A stretch of DNA of 64,000 nucleotides from Aureimonas sp. SA4125. Lineage in GTDB: Bacteria; Pseudomonadota; Alphaproteobacteria; Rhizobiales; Rhizobiaceae. The notes under the pieces were generated by a model. It saw nothing but the letters and a program-made list of their open reading frames with translations. It made no database searches and was not told where the DNA came from. The stretch covers positions 992,001-1,056,000 of the forward strand of contig NZ_AP025032.1 in the NCBI RefSeq assembly GCF_019973775.1. Direction: 5' to 3'. Within the stretch, counting starts at the first letter, position 1, and each line of letters opens with the position of its first letter. A program made the position numbers and the translations under genes. This document shows, piece by piece, positions 35,756 through 43,306 of this stretch.

Positions 35756-37130
35756 GGTAGTGTCCGCGCTCGTGGTGGAAATTCCGACATTGAAAGGTGT
35801 GGCTGAGGCGGTCACCGGATAGGGCGGCTAAGGTGGAGTTGCGAGACTTCAACCTGACCGGAGAACCCGATGACCGAGGACAGACTACCGCTTGCCGAGC
35901 TTTTTGCGAAAGCCGGGGACGGCGATTTCCTGAGAACGATAGCCGAGAGCGTGATGCAGCTCCTTATGGAGGTCGACGTTGAAGGCATGATCGGCGCCGG
36001 GCGCCACGAACGGACGCAGGAACGGGCGACTTATCGCAATGGCTACCGCGACCGCTCGCTCGACACGCGGCTCGGCTCGTTGCAGCTTCGGATACCCAAG
36101 CTTCGGCAGGGCAGCTACTTCCCGCCGTTCCTGGAGCCGAGAAAGCTCTCGGAGAAGGCCTTGGTTGCCGTCATTCAGGAAGCTTGGATCAGCGGCGTTT
36201 CCACCCGGCGGGTCGACGATCTGGTACAGGCCATGGGGCTGTCGGGGATCGGCAAGAGCACCGTATCGAAGCTGTGCAAAGACATCGACGAACGCGTCGG
36301 CGGCTTCCTCGACCGTCCTCTCACTGGCGACTGGCCCTACCTCTGGCTGGATGCGACCTACCTGAAGCAGCGCGAGGGTGGACGCATCGTTTCGGTCGCC
36401 GCCATAATCGCCGTGGCCGTGAACACGGACGGCAAGCGCGAGATCGTCGGCCTTCACATCGGCCCCTCGGAAGCGGAGACGTTTTGGTCGAGCTTCCTCA
36501 AGAGCCTCGTGCGCCGCGGCCTGTCCGGCGTGAAGCTCGTGATCTCGGATGCTCACGAAGGGCTGAAAGCCGCCATTCGCCGGGTGTTCAGCGCCTCCTG
36601 GCAGCGCTGCCGGGTGCATTGGATGCGCAACGCCCTGTCGTATGTCCCGAAGGCGCAGCAGAGCATGGCGGCGGCCGCGCTGCGCCAAGCCTTCGCCCAG
36701 CCCGATCGTGCTAGCGCCAGCCAGGCGCTGCGCCACGTCGCCGACCAGCTTCGGGGAAAGTGTCCAAAGCTCGGGGCCTTCATCGACAACAGCGAGACCG
36801 ACGTGCTGGCGCACATGGATTTTCCCAGTCAGCACCGGACCCGGATCCATTCGACGAATTCCCTGGAGCGCCTGAACAAGGAGGTGAAGCGGCGTGCCGA
36901 CGTCGTCGGAATCTTCCCGAACGAGGGATCCATCATCCGGCTCATCGGCGCCGTCCTTCTCGAGGCCAACGACGAATGGCAGATCCAGAACCGCTACATG
37001 CAGACCGAACCCATGGCCGACCTCATGGCCATGGGCAACACTGCAAAACCCGAACAGATTTCCACCGAAGTCGCCTGAAACGGAGCCGCTTCAGCTACAC
37101 TCAATTTCCACCACGTTGACGGACACGACC
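35756..37130 (+). mobile_element. IS256-family insertion sequence, copy 3 (1375 bp), inside bphP
   Basis: The ends are GGTAGTGTCC and the complement of GGTCGTGTCC, with a 9-bp duplication TCGGCCGAC at 35747-35755 and 37131-37139. The element separates the phytochrome sensor from the GGDEF domain. Recombination with copy 2 would delete the GAF/PHY piece and leave a single element. Confidence 0.95.
35870..37078 (+). CDS. IS256-family transposase (copy 3)
   Basis: This is an intact 402-residue mutator-type transposase identical to those of copies 1 and 2, with LWLDATYLK, VISDAHEG and NSLERLNKEV carrying the likely D161, D227 and E333. The distance from its stop to the end of the element is 52 bp. 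Any outward transcription from this element would run into the GGDEF piece. Confidence 0.95.
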   Translation: MTEDRLPLAELFAKAGDGDFLRTIAESVMQLLMEVDVEGMIGAGRHERTQERATYRNGYRDRSLDTRLGSLQLRIPKLRQGSYFPPFLEPRKLSEKALVAVIQEAWISGVSTRRVDDLVQAMGLSGIGKSTVSKLCKDIDERVGGFLDRPLTGDWPYLWLDATYLKQREGGRIVSVAAIIAVAVNTDGKREIVGLHIGPSEAETFWSSFLKSLVRRGLSGVKLVISDAHEGLKAAIRRVFSASWQRCRVHWMRNALSYVPKAQQSMAAAALRQAFAQPDRASASQALRHVADQLRGKCPKLGAFIDNSETDVLAHMDFPSQHRTRIHSTNSLERLNKEVKRRADVVGIFPNEGSIIRLIGAVLLEANDEWQIQNRYMQTEPMADLMAMGNTAKPEQISTEVA

Positions 37131-37150
37131 TCGGCCGACGGCTTGCTCCA

Positions 37151-37717
37151 GTGTTGCAACAACAGCGGGTTCGGGAACTCAACCTACTGCTCCGCCAAGC
37201 GAATGAGCAACTGGCAGTGCTGGCGGGTACCGATGGACTGACGGGCTTGGCTAACCGCCGCACGTTCGACGAACGTCTCCAAAATGAATGGGCGCGTGCC
37301 CGGCGCCGCGGCTCACCGCTGGCACTCATCACTCTCGACCTCGACTTCTTCAAACAATTCAACGATCATTTCGGGCATCCTGAAGGAGACACCTGCCTTA
37401 GACGCGTCAGCCAAGTCATCGCAGATGAGCGCCGGTCCACGGACCTGCCAGCGCGGGTCGGGGGCGAGGAGTTCTCGATCCTGCTTCCAGAAACGGAGCT
37501 AGAGGGAGCCTTGCTTATTGCGGAGAAGATTCGCTCTCGGGTCCAGGCGCTACAGCTTGGCCATCCAAAGAGCCCGTTTGGAGTGGTAACAACGAGCTGC
37601 GGTGTGGCGGTTCAGGTTCCCGCCGCCACCTTCACGTTGGAAGACCTGGTCCGCGCCGCAGACCTAGCTCTCTACGCAGCCAAGGCCGCTGGCCGGAACC
37701 GCATTGTGAGCGCCTAA
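37151..37717 (+). CDS. Detached GGDEF (diguanylate cyclase) domain of the broken phytochrome
   Basis: The piece contains a whole catalytic domain that would make cyclic di-GMP from two GTP. It starts with a short coiled coil (RELNLLLRQANEQLAVL) and the signature DGLTGLANRR. LDLDFFKQFNDHFGH is the metal-binding segment, followed by RSTD (the RxxD inhibitory site) and the GGEEF motif at 37460-37474. The original translation came from far upstream in bphP. Now only GTG 37148 or TTG 37151 offers a local start, without a good ribosome site. Whether it is expressed depends on read-through from IS256 copy 3. It may be a dead end or a sensor-free cyclase. Confidence 0.75.
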   Translation: MLQQQRVRELNLLLRQANEQLAVLAGTDGLTGLANRRTFDERLQNEWARARRRGSPLALITLDLDFFKQFNDHFGHPEGDTCLRRVSQVIADERRSTDLPARVGGEEFSILLPETELEGALLIAEKIRSRVQALQLGHPKSPFGVVTTSCGVAVQVPAATFTLEDLVRAADLALYAAKAAGRNRIVSA

Positions 37718-38143
37718 GGCCCGCGTTTCGACTTTCGGTTGAGGCCCGTACGGCAGAATCGACGTAGAGCCTGGAGTGATCGCCGCGCTCAAAACAACGT
37801 CTACTTCCCGGGCTTCGATGAACGGGACCGGGAACAAGGCGCACCGATCATCGCCGTTAACGTTCGTTCGTCCGCATGGGAGCGGCATGCGTTGTTATTT
37901 CCTAAAATCCACGTACAGTGCAGCTCAGTAAGCTTACTTTATTTTGACCGTCCGTAAACGCCATGACGATCTTTCTTATTTGAACCTTCGTAATTCAGCT
38001 TACTGCTTATCACGGCCACGGCCACGGCCACGGCAGCGCGCTGGGACCTGAACCACAGAACTGGCGCCTCAATGAGTAGCTCGACCGTTGAGGAGCGCCG
38101 ACTCAGCGTCTTGAACGCCCTAAACATCATCTCCGGATCTCGG
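37718..38143. other. Intergenic region with short interrupted frames
   Basis: No complete gene is seen. A hexamer array (CACGGC)4 lies at 38011-38034 and would read HGHGHGHG in one frame, followed by SALGPEPQNWRLNE and a stop. An ATG at 38072 overlaps that stop and opens a frame with MSSSTVEERRLSVLNALNII, which is then cut by the IS427-like element. These look like remnants of genes disrupted by insertion, but I cannot name them. Confidence 0.35.
38011..38034. repeat. Tandem hexamer repeat (CACGGC)4
   Basis: Four perfect copies of CACGGC occur head to tail. In one frame they encode alternating His and Gly, as found in metal-binding segments, but the surrounding frame is short. The array may change length by slippage. 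Confidence 0.8.
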
Positions 38144-38241
38144 AGTCGGATCGACATCGGCTAGCCGAAATCGACATTCAGGATTCCCAACCGATGTGAT
38201 CGCTGATTCGTAGGGTTCCGTGTTGAGACGCGGAGCTTTTG

Positions 38242-38616
38242 ATGGCGGCCAAGCGGTACGAACTTAAGGCGGAGCAGTGGGCGCGGATCGCGCTGCTTTT
38301 GCCCGGCAAGGCTGGCGATCCGGGCCGGACGGCCTTTGACAACCTGTTGTTTGTTAACGGATGTCTATGGGTGCTGCGCTCGGGCGCGCACTGGTGCGAT
38401 CTACCGGAGCGCTATGGCAAGTGGAAGACGGTGCATCGCCGCTTCAGCCGCTGGTGCCATGCTGGCGTCTGGGAAAGGGTGTTCGAGGCGCTTACCGCCG
38501 ATCGCGACAACGAATACTTGATGATCGATAGCACCATCGTTCGAGCCCACCAGCAGGCAGCCTGCGGAAAAGGGGGGCCCAGGATCAGGCGCTGGGGCGT
38601 TCCCGAGGGGGACTGA
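38242..38616 (+). CDS. IS427-like transposase, upstream frame (orfA)
   Basis: The product starts MAAKRYELKAEQWARIALLL, followed by the DUF4096-type region with GAHWCDLPERYGKWKTVHRRF. The first catalytic Asp is in YLMIDSTIVRAHQ near residue 95. The frame ends soon after. The run AAAAGGGGGG at 38568-38577 lies in the overlap, where a -1 slip would place ribosomes in the orfB frame and give a full transposase. ATG 38242 is chosen; TTG 38239 is just upstream. Confidence 0.85.
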   Translation: MAAKRYELKAEQWARIALLLPGKAGDPGRTAFDNLLFVNGCLWVLRSGAHWCDLPERYGKWKTVHRRFSRWCHAGVWERVFEALTADRDNEYLMIDSTIVRAHQQAACGKGGPRIRRWGVPEGD

Positions 38617-38630
38617 CGACCAAGATTCAC

Positions 38631-38999
38631 ATGCTCGCCGACGCGCTCGGCCGGCCGCTGCGCTTCATCATCACCGCCGGCCAGGCCGGCGACTGTCCGC
38701 AGGCGGCAGCGCTCCTCGACGGCCAGCCGGGGCAAGCCGTCCTCGCCGACAAAGCCTATGACAGCGGCGCCCTGCGCGCAGCGATTGCCGGGATGAACGC
38801 TACTGCCGTCATTCCCTCGAACCGATGCCGCAAGATCGTCATTCCTCACGACGTCGAGGCCTACAAGCATCGCAACCGGATCGAGAGGTGCTTCTCCAAG
38901 CTCAAGCACTTCCGCCGTTTCGCCACACGCTATGACCGAAGAAGGATCCACTTCACAGGCTTCGTACACTTGGCCGGTGCCATGATCTGGCTCAACTGA
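38631..38999 (+). CDS. IS427-like transposase, downstream frame (orfB)
   Basis: This frame carries the rest of the catalytic core. Before the ATG it is open and reads QDQALGRSRGGLTTKIH, so it is meant to be made as a fusion with orfA by frameshifting. The second Asp is in VLADKAYDSGAL and the Glu in NRIERCFSKLKHFRRFATRYD. The ending (FTGFVHLAGAMIWLN) is shared with the remnant at 31357-31456. Confidence 0.85.
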   Translation: MLADALGRPLRFIITAGQAGDCPQAAALLDGQPGQAVLADKAYDSGALRAAIAGMNATAVIPSNRCRKIVIPHDVEAYKHRNRIERCFSKLKHFRRFATRYDRRRIHFTGFVHLAGAMIWLN

Positions 39000-39031
39000 A
39001 TGTCGATCCGCCCTAGTACTGTTGTGCAGTT

Positions 39032-39107
39032 TGGTGCCGCTTAGGTGACTCGAACACCTGACCCCGTCATTACGAATGACGTGCTCTACCAACTGAGCTA
39101 AAGCGGC
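39032..39107 (-). tRNA. tRNA-Thr (anticodon CGT)
   Basis: The minus strand folds into a complete cloverleaf of 76 nt with an encoded CCA end. The acceptor stem is GCCGCTT with AAGCGGC, the D arm is GCTC / GAGC around AGTTGGTA, the anticodon stem is CGTCA / TGACG around the loop TTCGTAA, and the T arm has the TTCGAGT loop. The anticodon CGT reads ACG, threonine. It marks the change from mobile-element-rich DNA on the left to ordinary chromosomal genes on the right. Confidence 0.97.
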
Positions 39108-39339
39108 AAATCCTGGCCGGAGGTTGGTGCTTCCGCGGACGGCGATGAGATAGCTGCAAATGGCGCCGGGTTCAAGCGCCAATCCGTGGTGCCGGCGCAG
39201 GAATTGCCGGCGCACCCGTCTGGCGCCAGTCCCACGCAAGTTCGCGCCTCATCGCGGCGCGGCGCGGCGCGAAGGCGGGGCGGTGTTGCAGGCGTGGCGA
39301 CGGGGTTTCCCGGCGAGGGTGCCGCGCCGAGGCGGGGCG

Positions 39340-40293
39340 TCAGAGCGACAGACGGGCCCGCGCGGCGCGGTATTCGGCGTCCAGCCGGTCGACGAGAGCG
39401 GCGGTCGGCACAACCGCCTTGACCGCGCCGATGCCCTGGCCCGAGCCCCAGATGTCCTTCCAGGCCTTGGCGGCGCCCTTGGCGAAATCCATCGCCGACG
39501 GGTCGCTGTCGGGGAGGGCATCGGGATCGAGGCCGGCGGCGGCGATCGAGGCCTTCAGATAGTTGCCGTGAATGCCGGTGAAGAGATTGGTGTAGACGAT
39601 GTCGGCGGCCGCGCCGGCGACGATGCCCTCCTTGTAGGCTTCGCTGGCGCGCGCCTCTTCGGTGGCGATGAAGGCGGAGCCGATATAGGCGCCGTCCGCA
39701 CCGATGGCCTCGGCCGCCAGCACGGCGTCACCCGTGGCGATCGAACCGGAGAGGAACAACGGCCCGTCGAACCATTGCCGGATCTCGCCGACGAGGGCGA
39801 AGGGCGAGAGCGTGCCGGCGTGACCGCCGGCGCCGGCCGCCACCGCGATCAGCCCGTCGGCGCCCTTGCGGATGGCGCTGTGGGCATGGCGGTCGTTGAT
39901 GATGTCGTGCAGCGTGGTGCCGCCATAGGAATGCACCGCCGCATTCACCTCGGGCACGGCGCCGAGCGAGGTGATCACCAGCGGCACCTTGTGCTTCACG
40001 CACATCGCCAGATCCGCCTCGAGCCGGTCGTTGGAGCGGTGGACGATCTGGTTCACGGCGAACGGCGCCGAGGGGCTCTCCGGATGCGCCGCGTCGTGGG
40101 CGGCGAGCGCTTCCCGGATCTCCGCCAGCCATTCGTCGAGCTGTGCCGCCGGCCGCGCGTTCAGCGCGGGAAAACTGCCGACGATGCCGGCCTTGCACTG
40201 GGCGATGACGAGCGCTGGATGCGAGATGATGAACAGCGGCGCCGCGATGACCGGGAGTCGCAGGCGATCCTTCAGCAGCAAGGGGAGGGTCAT
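39340..40293 (-). CDS. Nitronate monooxygenase-like FMN oxidoreductase
   Basis: The TIM-barrel flavoprotein family (2-nitropropane dioxygenase-like) oxidises alkyl nitronates or acts as an NAD(P)H-dependent flavin oxidoreductase. The N-terminus PVIAAPLFIISHPALVIAQ (about 14-32) is the conserved first strand. KVPLVITSLG, GADGLIAVAAGAGGHAGTLS (about 142-161, with the His in the GGHAG motif used as catalytic base in this family) and GADGAYIGSAFIATEEA (about 218-234, FMN phosphate site) follow. The length of 317 residues is typical. The product is cytoplasmic. The physiological substrate is unknown. It is divergent from the next gene. Confidence 0.88.
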   Translation of the reverse strand: MTLPLLLKDRLRLPVIAAPLFIISHPALVIAQCKAGIVGSFPALNARPAAQLDEWLAEIREALAAHDAAHPESPSAPFAVNQIVHRSNDRLEADLAMCVKHKVPLVITSLGAVPEVNAAVHSYGGTTLHDIINDRHAHSAIRKGADGLIAVAAGAGGHAGTLSPFALVGEIRQWFDGPLFLSGSIATGDAVLAAEAIGADGAYIGSAFIATEEARASEAYKEGIVAGAAADIVYTNLFTGIHGNYLKASIAAAGLDPDALPDSDPSAMDFAKGAAKAWKDIWGSGQGIGAVKAVVPTAALVDRLDAEYRAARARLSL

Positions 40294-40534
40294 CGGCGGG
40301 CCTTCTCATATTGACGTAAACGTAAGACGATTAGCAGATCGGCCGGCCCGCACAACCCGTAGCGGCATCCGGAACCGTCGTTGGGCCAGCGTGGCGCCGG
40401 CTGGGCTTCAGGCCGGCCTGTCGATCCGCCTCCCACCCTGGCCCCGACCTGCCTCAATGAATCCCCTTTTTGCGAGCAGAGGTGCAAGATTGGCCGGACG
40501 GGGCCGATCCATCGACCGCCAGGAGAATAGCTGT

Positions 40535-41815
40535 ATGCCGTCCCGATTCCGCCTGATCGCCGCCGCCGGCACCGCCTTGGCGCTGCTCGCACCGCTGCCT
40601 GCTTCCGCCGCCAGTCCCGATGCCTGGAAGGATTTCCGGCGTGACGTCGAGGCTGCCTGCCTCGTGGCCGCGCAGCCACTGTTGCGCGAGCCGCAGATCA
40701 CCGTCGACCCCTTCGGATCGCCGAGCTACGGCCTGGCCTTCCTGCGCGGGCTTGCCGCCGAGGACGGGGCGGCCCGCTCGCTCGTCTGCATCTACCACAA
40801 GACCACCCGCACCGCCGAGATCGGTGGCACGATGGCGCTGGAGACGGCCGTGCCGGCTTTGGCCGCGGCGAACTTGCCTGCCTCGGCCGGTGTCGCGCCG
40901 GCCGCCGGTTCTGTCGCCGCACCCTCCGCGGTGTCGGCTGCCGGGCGCGCTGCCCCGCCGACCGTCGCCGCCGCCGGTCTGCCCGGTGCCCCGCCGGCAG
41001 CAGGCCAGGCCCCCGCGAGCCTGTCATCGAGCCCGCTCCCTTCCAGCCAGCCGGCGGCGGGACGGTCTCCGGAAATGCGGTCGCAGGCGGCGGTGGCGCT
41101 CGAGCAGCGGTTCCTGTCCTCCGCATCCCCACAGCCTTTGGCCGCTCCCGTTCAACCAATGGCCGTCGCAGCCTTTGCGCCGACGGGCGAGGGCGCGGCA
41201 AAGGCCTTTGCCGGTCAATGCGATGCTACCTGCGCGGTGACGCTGGCGGCACTGGCAGAGCCCGATCGCACGGCGCTGGTCGATCTCGCCGCGGAAGTCG
41301 ACCGGACGCTCGCCGCCCATCCCGGCGCCAAGCTTGCGGCAGGACCTGAAGCTGCGCGCGCCGCCGTGGCGGCCCTGGCCGGCAGCGCCGCCGGGCAGAA
41401 GACAGGTGCCGTCGCGCGGCCCTCGGCGACGCTTGCCGGCGAGCGCTCCTGCGTCCTCTATTATTTCGGCTACGAGAACCAGGCGGCCCGCAGCGTCGCC
41501 CGCCATCGCTGCCGCGTGACGGCCGACGAGGCGGGCGGTCTCGTCGTCGACAAGACGTCGGGAGAGCGACTCCATGCCGAGCTCCGGCCGCTGACCGACG
41601 AATTTTCCGCCTTCGTCGGGCGGACCTTCGAGGCCGGACAGGATGAGACGACCTACGACCCGGCAAAACCCGTGAGCAGCGCCGACAAGGAACTCGGCAA
41701 CACCGTCGGCCTTGCCGCGGCCGTCGAGGGGCGCCTTGTCCTCGTCTCCTCGCAGCGCCGGCGGTTTGCCGACCAGGGCGATTTCTTCTGGGTTTTGGCG
41801 CTCGATCCCGCCTGA
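40535..41815 (+). CDS. Secreted protein with Ala-rich linker, function unknown
   Basis: I do not recognise a named domain. A signal peptide (LIAAAGTALALLAPLPASAAS) is followed by a small domain (about 25-105) with CLVAAQPLL and LVCIYHKTTRTAEIG. A long Ala/Pro-rich, probably disordered linker spans about 110-205. The C-terminal domain (about 230-426) has paired cysteines (GQCDATCAV; SCVLYYFGY; RHRCRV) and ends with GDFFWVLALDPA. ATG 40535 is chosen for the AGGAGA ribosome site and the signal peptide; the frame is open much further upstream. The two domains resemble each other little, and the role is unknown. Confidence 0.7.
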   Translation: MPSRFRLIAAAGTALALLAPLPASAASPDAWKDFRRDVEAACLVAAQPLLREPQITVDPFGSPSYGLAFLRGLAAEDGAARSLVCIYHKTTRTAEIGGTMALETAVPALAAANLPASAGVAPAAGSVAAPSAVSAAGRAAPPTVAAAGLPGAPPAAGQAPASLSSSPLPSSQPAAGRSPEMRSQAAVALEQRFLSSASPQPLAAPVQPMAVAAFAPTGEGAAKAFAGQCDATCAVTLAALAEPDRTALVDLAAEVDRTLAAHPGAKLAAGPEAARAAVAALAGSAAGQKTGAVARPSATLAGERSCVLYYFGYENQAARSVARHRCRVTADEAGGLVVDKTSGERLHAELRPLTDEFSAFVGRTFEAGQDETTYDPAKPVSSADKELGNTVGLAAAVEGRLVLVSSQRRRFADQGDFFWVLALDPA

Positions 41816-41918
41816 CGGCATTCCCGCGGCGCAAAGGCGGGGAAAAGCCCCGACATCGCCTGTTTCGCCGCGCCTTCGACTTGCATCGCGCGGCCCCAGT
41901 GACGATCTTCGGCAGACG

Positions 41919-42725
41919 ATGCAGAACCTCTTTCCCGCCGTTCCAAGAACCCTGTCGCTGTTTGCCGAGCCCGTGCGGACCGTCGTGCGCGTCATCGACA
42001 CCGAGACGGCCGGTCAGCGTTTCGAGGAGGATGCGGTGCTGGAGATCGGCTCGGTCGATCTCGACGTCGCCACCGGCGCGATCTTCAACCCGATGCAGAC
42101 GCTGGTCGATCCCGCCGGCGTCGCCATCAACCCCCATGCCCGGCGAATCCACCAGATTTCCGACGAGATGCTTCTGGGCGCCCCCGGCTTTGCCGAAGCG
42201 GTCGCGCCCTTTGCCGGCGCCGCCTTCTACGCCGCGCAGCGCGCCGAGTTCGACCGCCCACGTCTGCGCCTCACCGGCCGCTGGCTCTGCACCCACAAGC
42301 TCGCTCTGCGCGCCTTCCCGAGCGTCCAGGCGCACGGGCTGCAGTCGCTGGTGAAATACGTGCCGCTCGATCTCACCGAGGTTCGCCCGCTCTTCGAGGG
42401 CCTGCACCCGCACCGCGCGCTCTACGATGCCTTATGCACCGCCGTCCTCCTGCGCAGCATCGCTGCGGCCCTGATGCCGCGCTGCCAGGACGTCGCCGAT
42501 TTTCTCGATCGCGCCGAGCAGGTGTCGAACCAGCCGGCGCTCCTGGCCAAACTGCGCTTTGGCAAGCACAAGGGCGTGCCGCTCCGGGACGTGCCGCCCG
42601 ACTATCTGGAATGGCTGATCCGTGAGCCCGGCATGGATGCCGACGCGATCTACTCCGCCCGCCATCACCTGGCGCGCGCGACGGTGCGCGGCGCGAGGGC
42701 CGATCGGACCGGTTCGGCGGGATAG
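41919..42725 (+). CDS. 3'-5' exonuclease (DEDD family) with DUF3820-like C-terminus
   Basis: The exonuclease motif I is RVIDTETAGQRFEEDAVLEIG (about 24-44), with the catalytic D and E in DTET. HQISDEML and the histidine region near HPHRALYDALCTAVLL (about 165-180) form the later motifs, with the final Asp of the DEDD set. The last 70 residues, LRFGKHKGVPLRDVPPDYLEWLI being split around residues 213-236, match the DUF3820 module often fused to exonuclease-X-type enzymes. Role: trimming or degrading single-stranded DNA ends in the cytoplasm. The start at 41919 gives a normal N-terminus; no strong ribosome site was seen. Confidence 0.85.
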   Translation: MQNLFPAVPRTLSLFAEPVRTVVRVIDTETAGQRFEEDAVLEIGSVDLDVATGAIFNPMQTLVDPAGVAINPHARRIHQISDEMLLGAPGFAEAVAPFAGAAFYAAQRAEFDRPRLRLTGRWLCTHKLALRAFPSVQAHGLQSLVKYVPLDLTEVRPLFEGLHPHRALYDALCTAVLLRSIAAALMPRCQDVADFLDRAEQVSNQPALLAKLRFGKHKGVPLRDVPPDYLEWLIREPGMDADAIYSARHHLARATVRGARADRTGSAG

Positions 42726-42931
42726 GGAAGGGCGAAACTCGGGGCCCGGCAGAGCCGGGGGGCTGGCCGAGGCTCATGAGCGTCGACGGGTAGGTCGCGC
42801 CTTCATGTTGTCGCGATAGGGCTCGCCGATGGCTCCAATCGTGACCGTGCTCGGCTGGACCGCGCGCGCCGGCTCCCGATGGTCTCACCTCTCGAGGCCG
42901 GGGCAGGACTTTCGTCCAGCCCCGGGTCGCA

Positions 42932-43306
42932 TCAGTTGGAGCGGCAGCGGCCGGTCTTGGTGGTTTCCTTGTCGCCGTCGTCGTAGGCAATGCCGATCTT
43001 CTCGCCGGCAAGGGACGCGATCTTGCCGGGATACCAGGTGCCCTGGCCCTTGTAGTTGCACTCGACCTTCATGCCGATCATCCAGTCATAGGCGCGGACG
43101 TCTGAGATATCGACCGTCTCGCGGTCGCCGTCGTCGTATCGGATGGTGATGTTGCCACCATCGAGCTTCTCAACGACGCCCGGGAACCAGTAACCCGCGC
43201 CCTTGTAGTTGCCGAGAACCCAATCGCCCTTGGTCTGCGCGACGGCCTGAAGGCCTCCCATCGCCAGCAGCGCGACCGTCAGGGCGGAGATCATCTTTAC
43301 ACGCAA
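42932..43306 (-). CDS. Secreted protein with two Tudor-like repeats
   Basis: A signal peptide (MRVKMISALTVALLAMGG, ending near VAQ) is followed by two homologous repeats. Repeat 1 has GNYKGAGYWFPGVVEKLDG and RYDDGDRETV; repeat 2 has CNYKGQGTWYPGKIASLAG and AYDDGDKETT. The pattern of a W/Y-F/Y-P-G segment followed by YDDGD is typical of Tudor/agenet-like small beta barrels. Two cysteines lie in the mature part. The protein is about 100 residues when mature and probably periplasmic or secreted. Its ligand and role are unknown. It stands alone, 205 bp from the exonuclease gene and convergent with it. Confidence 0.8.
   Translation of the reverse strand: MRVKMISALTVALLAMGGLQAVAQTKGDWVLGNYKGAGYWFPGVVEKLDGGNITIRYDDGDRETVDISDVRAYDWMIGMKVECNYKGQGTWYPGKIASLAGEKIGIAYDDGDKETTKTGRCRSN

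Larger units (their letters stand above)
31501..37717 (+). pseudogene. bphP: Bacteriophytochrome-diguanylate cyclase, broken by three insertion sequences
   Basis: Four separated pieces (31501-31561, 32936-33527, 34911-35755, 37140-37717) add up to 2076 nt and join into one frame of 691 codons once each insertion and one copy of its target duplication are left out. The reconstructed protein has PAS, GAF, PHY and GGDEF domains in order. Key residues are all present: Cys18 (EGCDQEP, the biliverdin attachment Cys of bacterial phytochromes), PASDIP at 200-205, the pocket His256 in SPVHIKYLRNMG, PRRSF of the PHY tongue, the RSTD inhibitory site and GGEEF at 607-611. It was therefore a red/far-red light sensor making cyclic di-GMP. 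In its present state no full-length protein can be made. No heme oxygenase gene is in view. Confidence 0.93.
38144..39013 (+). mobile_element. IS5-family insertion sequence, IS427-like (about 870 bp)
   Basis: The right end is TGTCGATCCGCCC at 39013. The left end, with CGGATCGACAT near 38147-38157, is an imperfect match, so the left boundary is approximate. No target duplication is evident. It encodes two overlapping frames joined by an A4G6 slippery run, the usual IS427 design. Its right end lies about 20 bp from the 3' end of tRNA-Thr. Confidence 0.75.

Noticed and set aside
29888..37130. A CRISPR array or phage-like repeat region suggested by the many repeats
   Set aside because: All long repeats are explained by IS256 copies with target duplications. 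There are no short regularly spaced repeats, cas genes or phage structural genes.
31501..37717. Programmed DNA rearrangement (inversion or excision) as the cause of the split phytochrome gene
   Set aside because: No recombinase or paired recombination sites are seen. Each interruption is a standard transposon insertion with its own target duplication.
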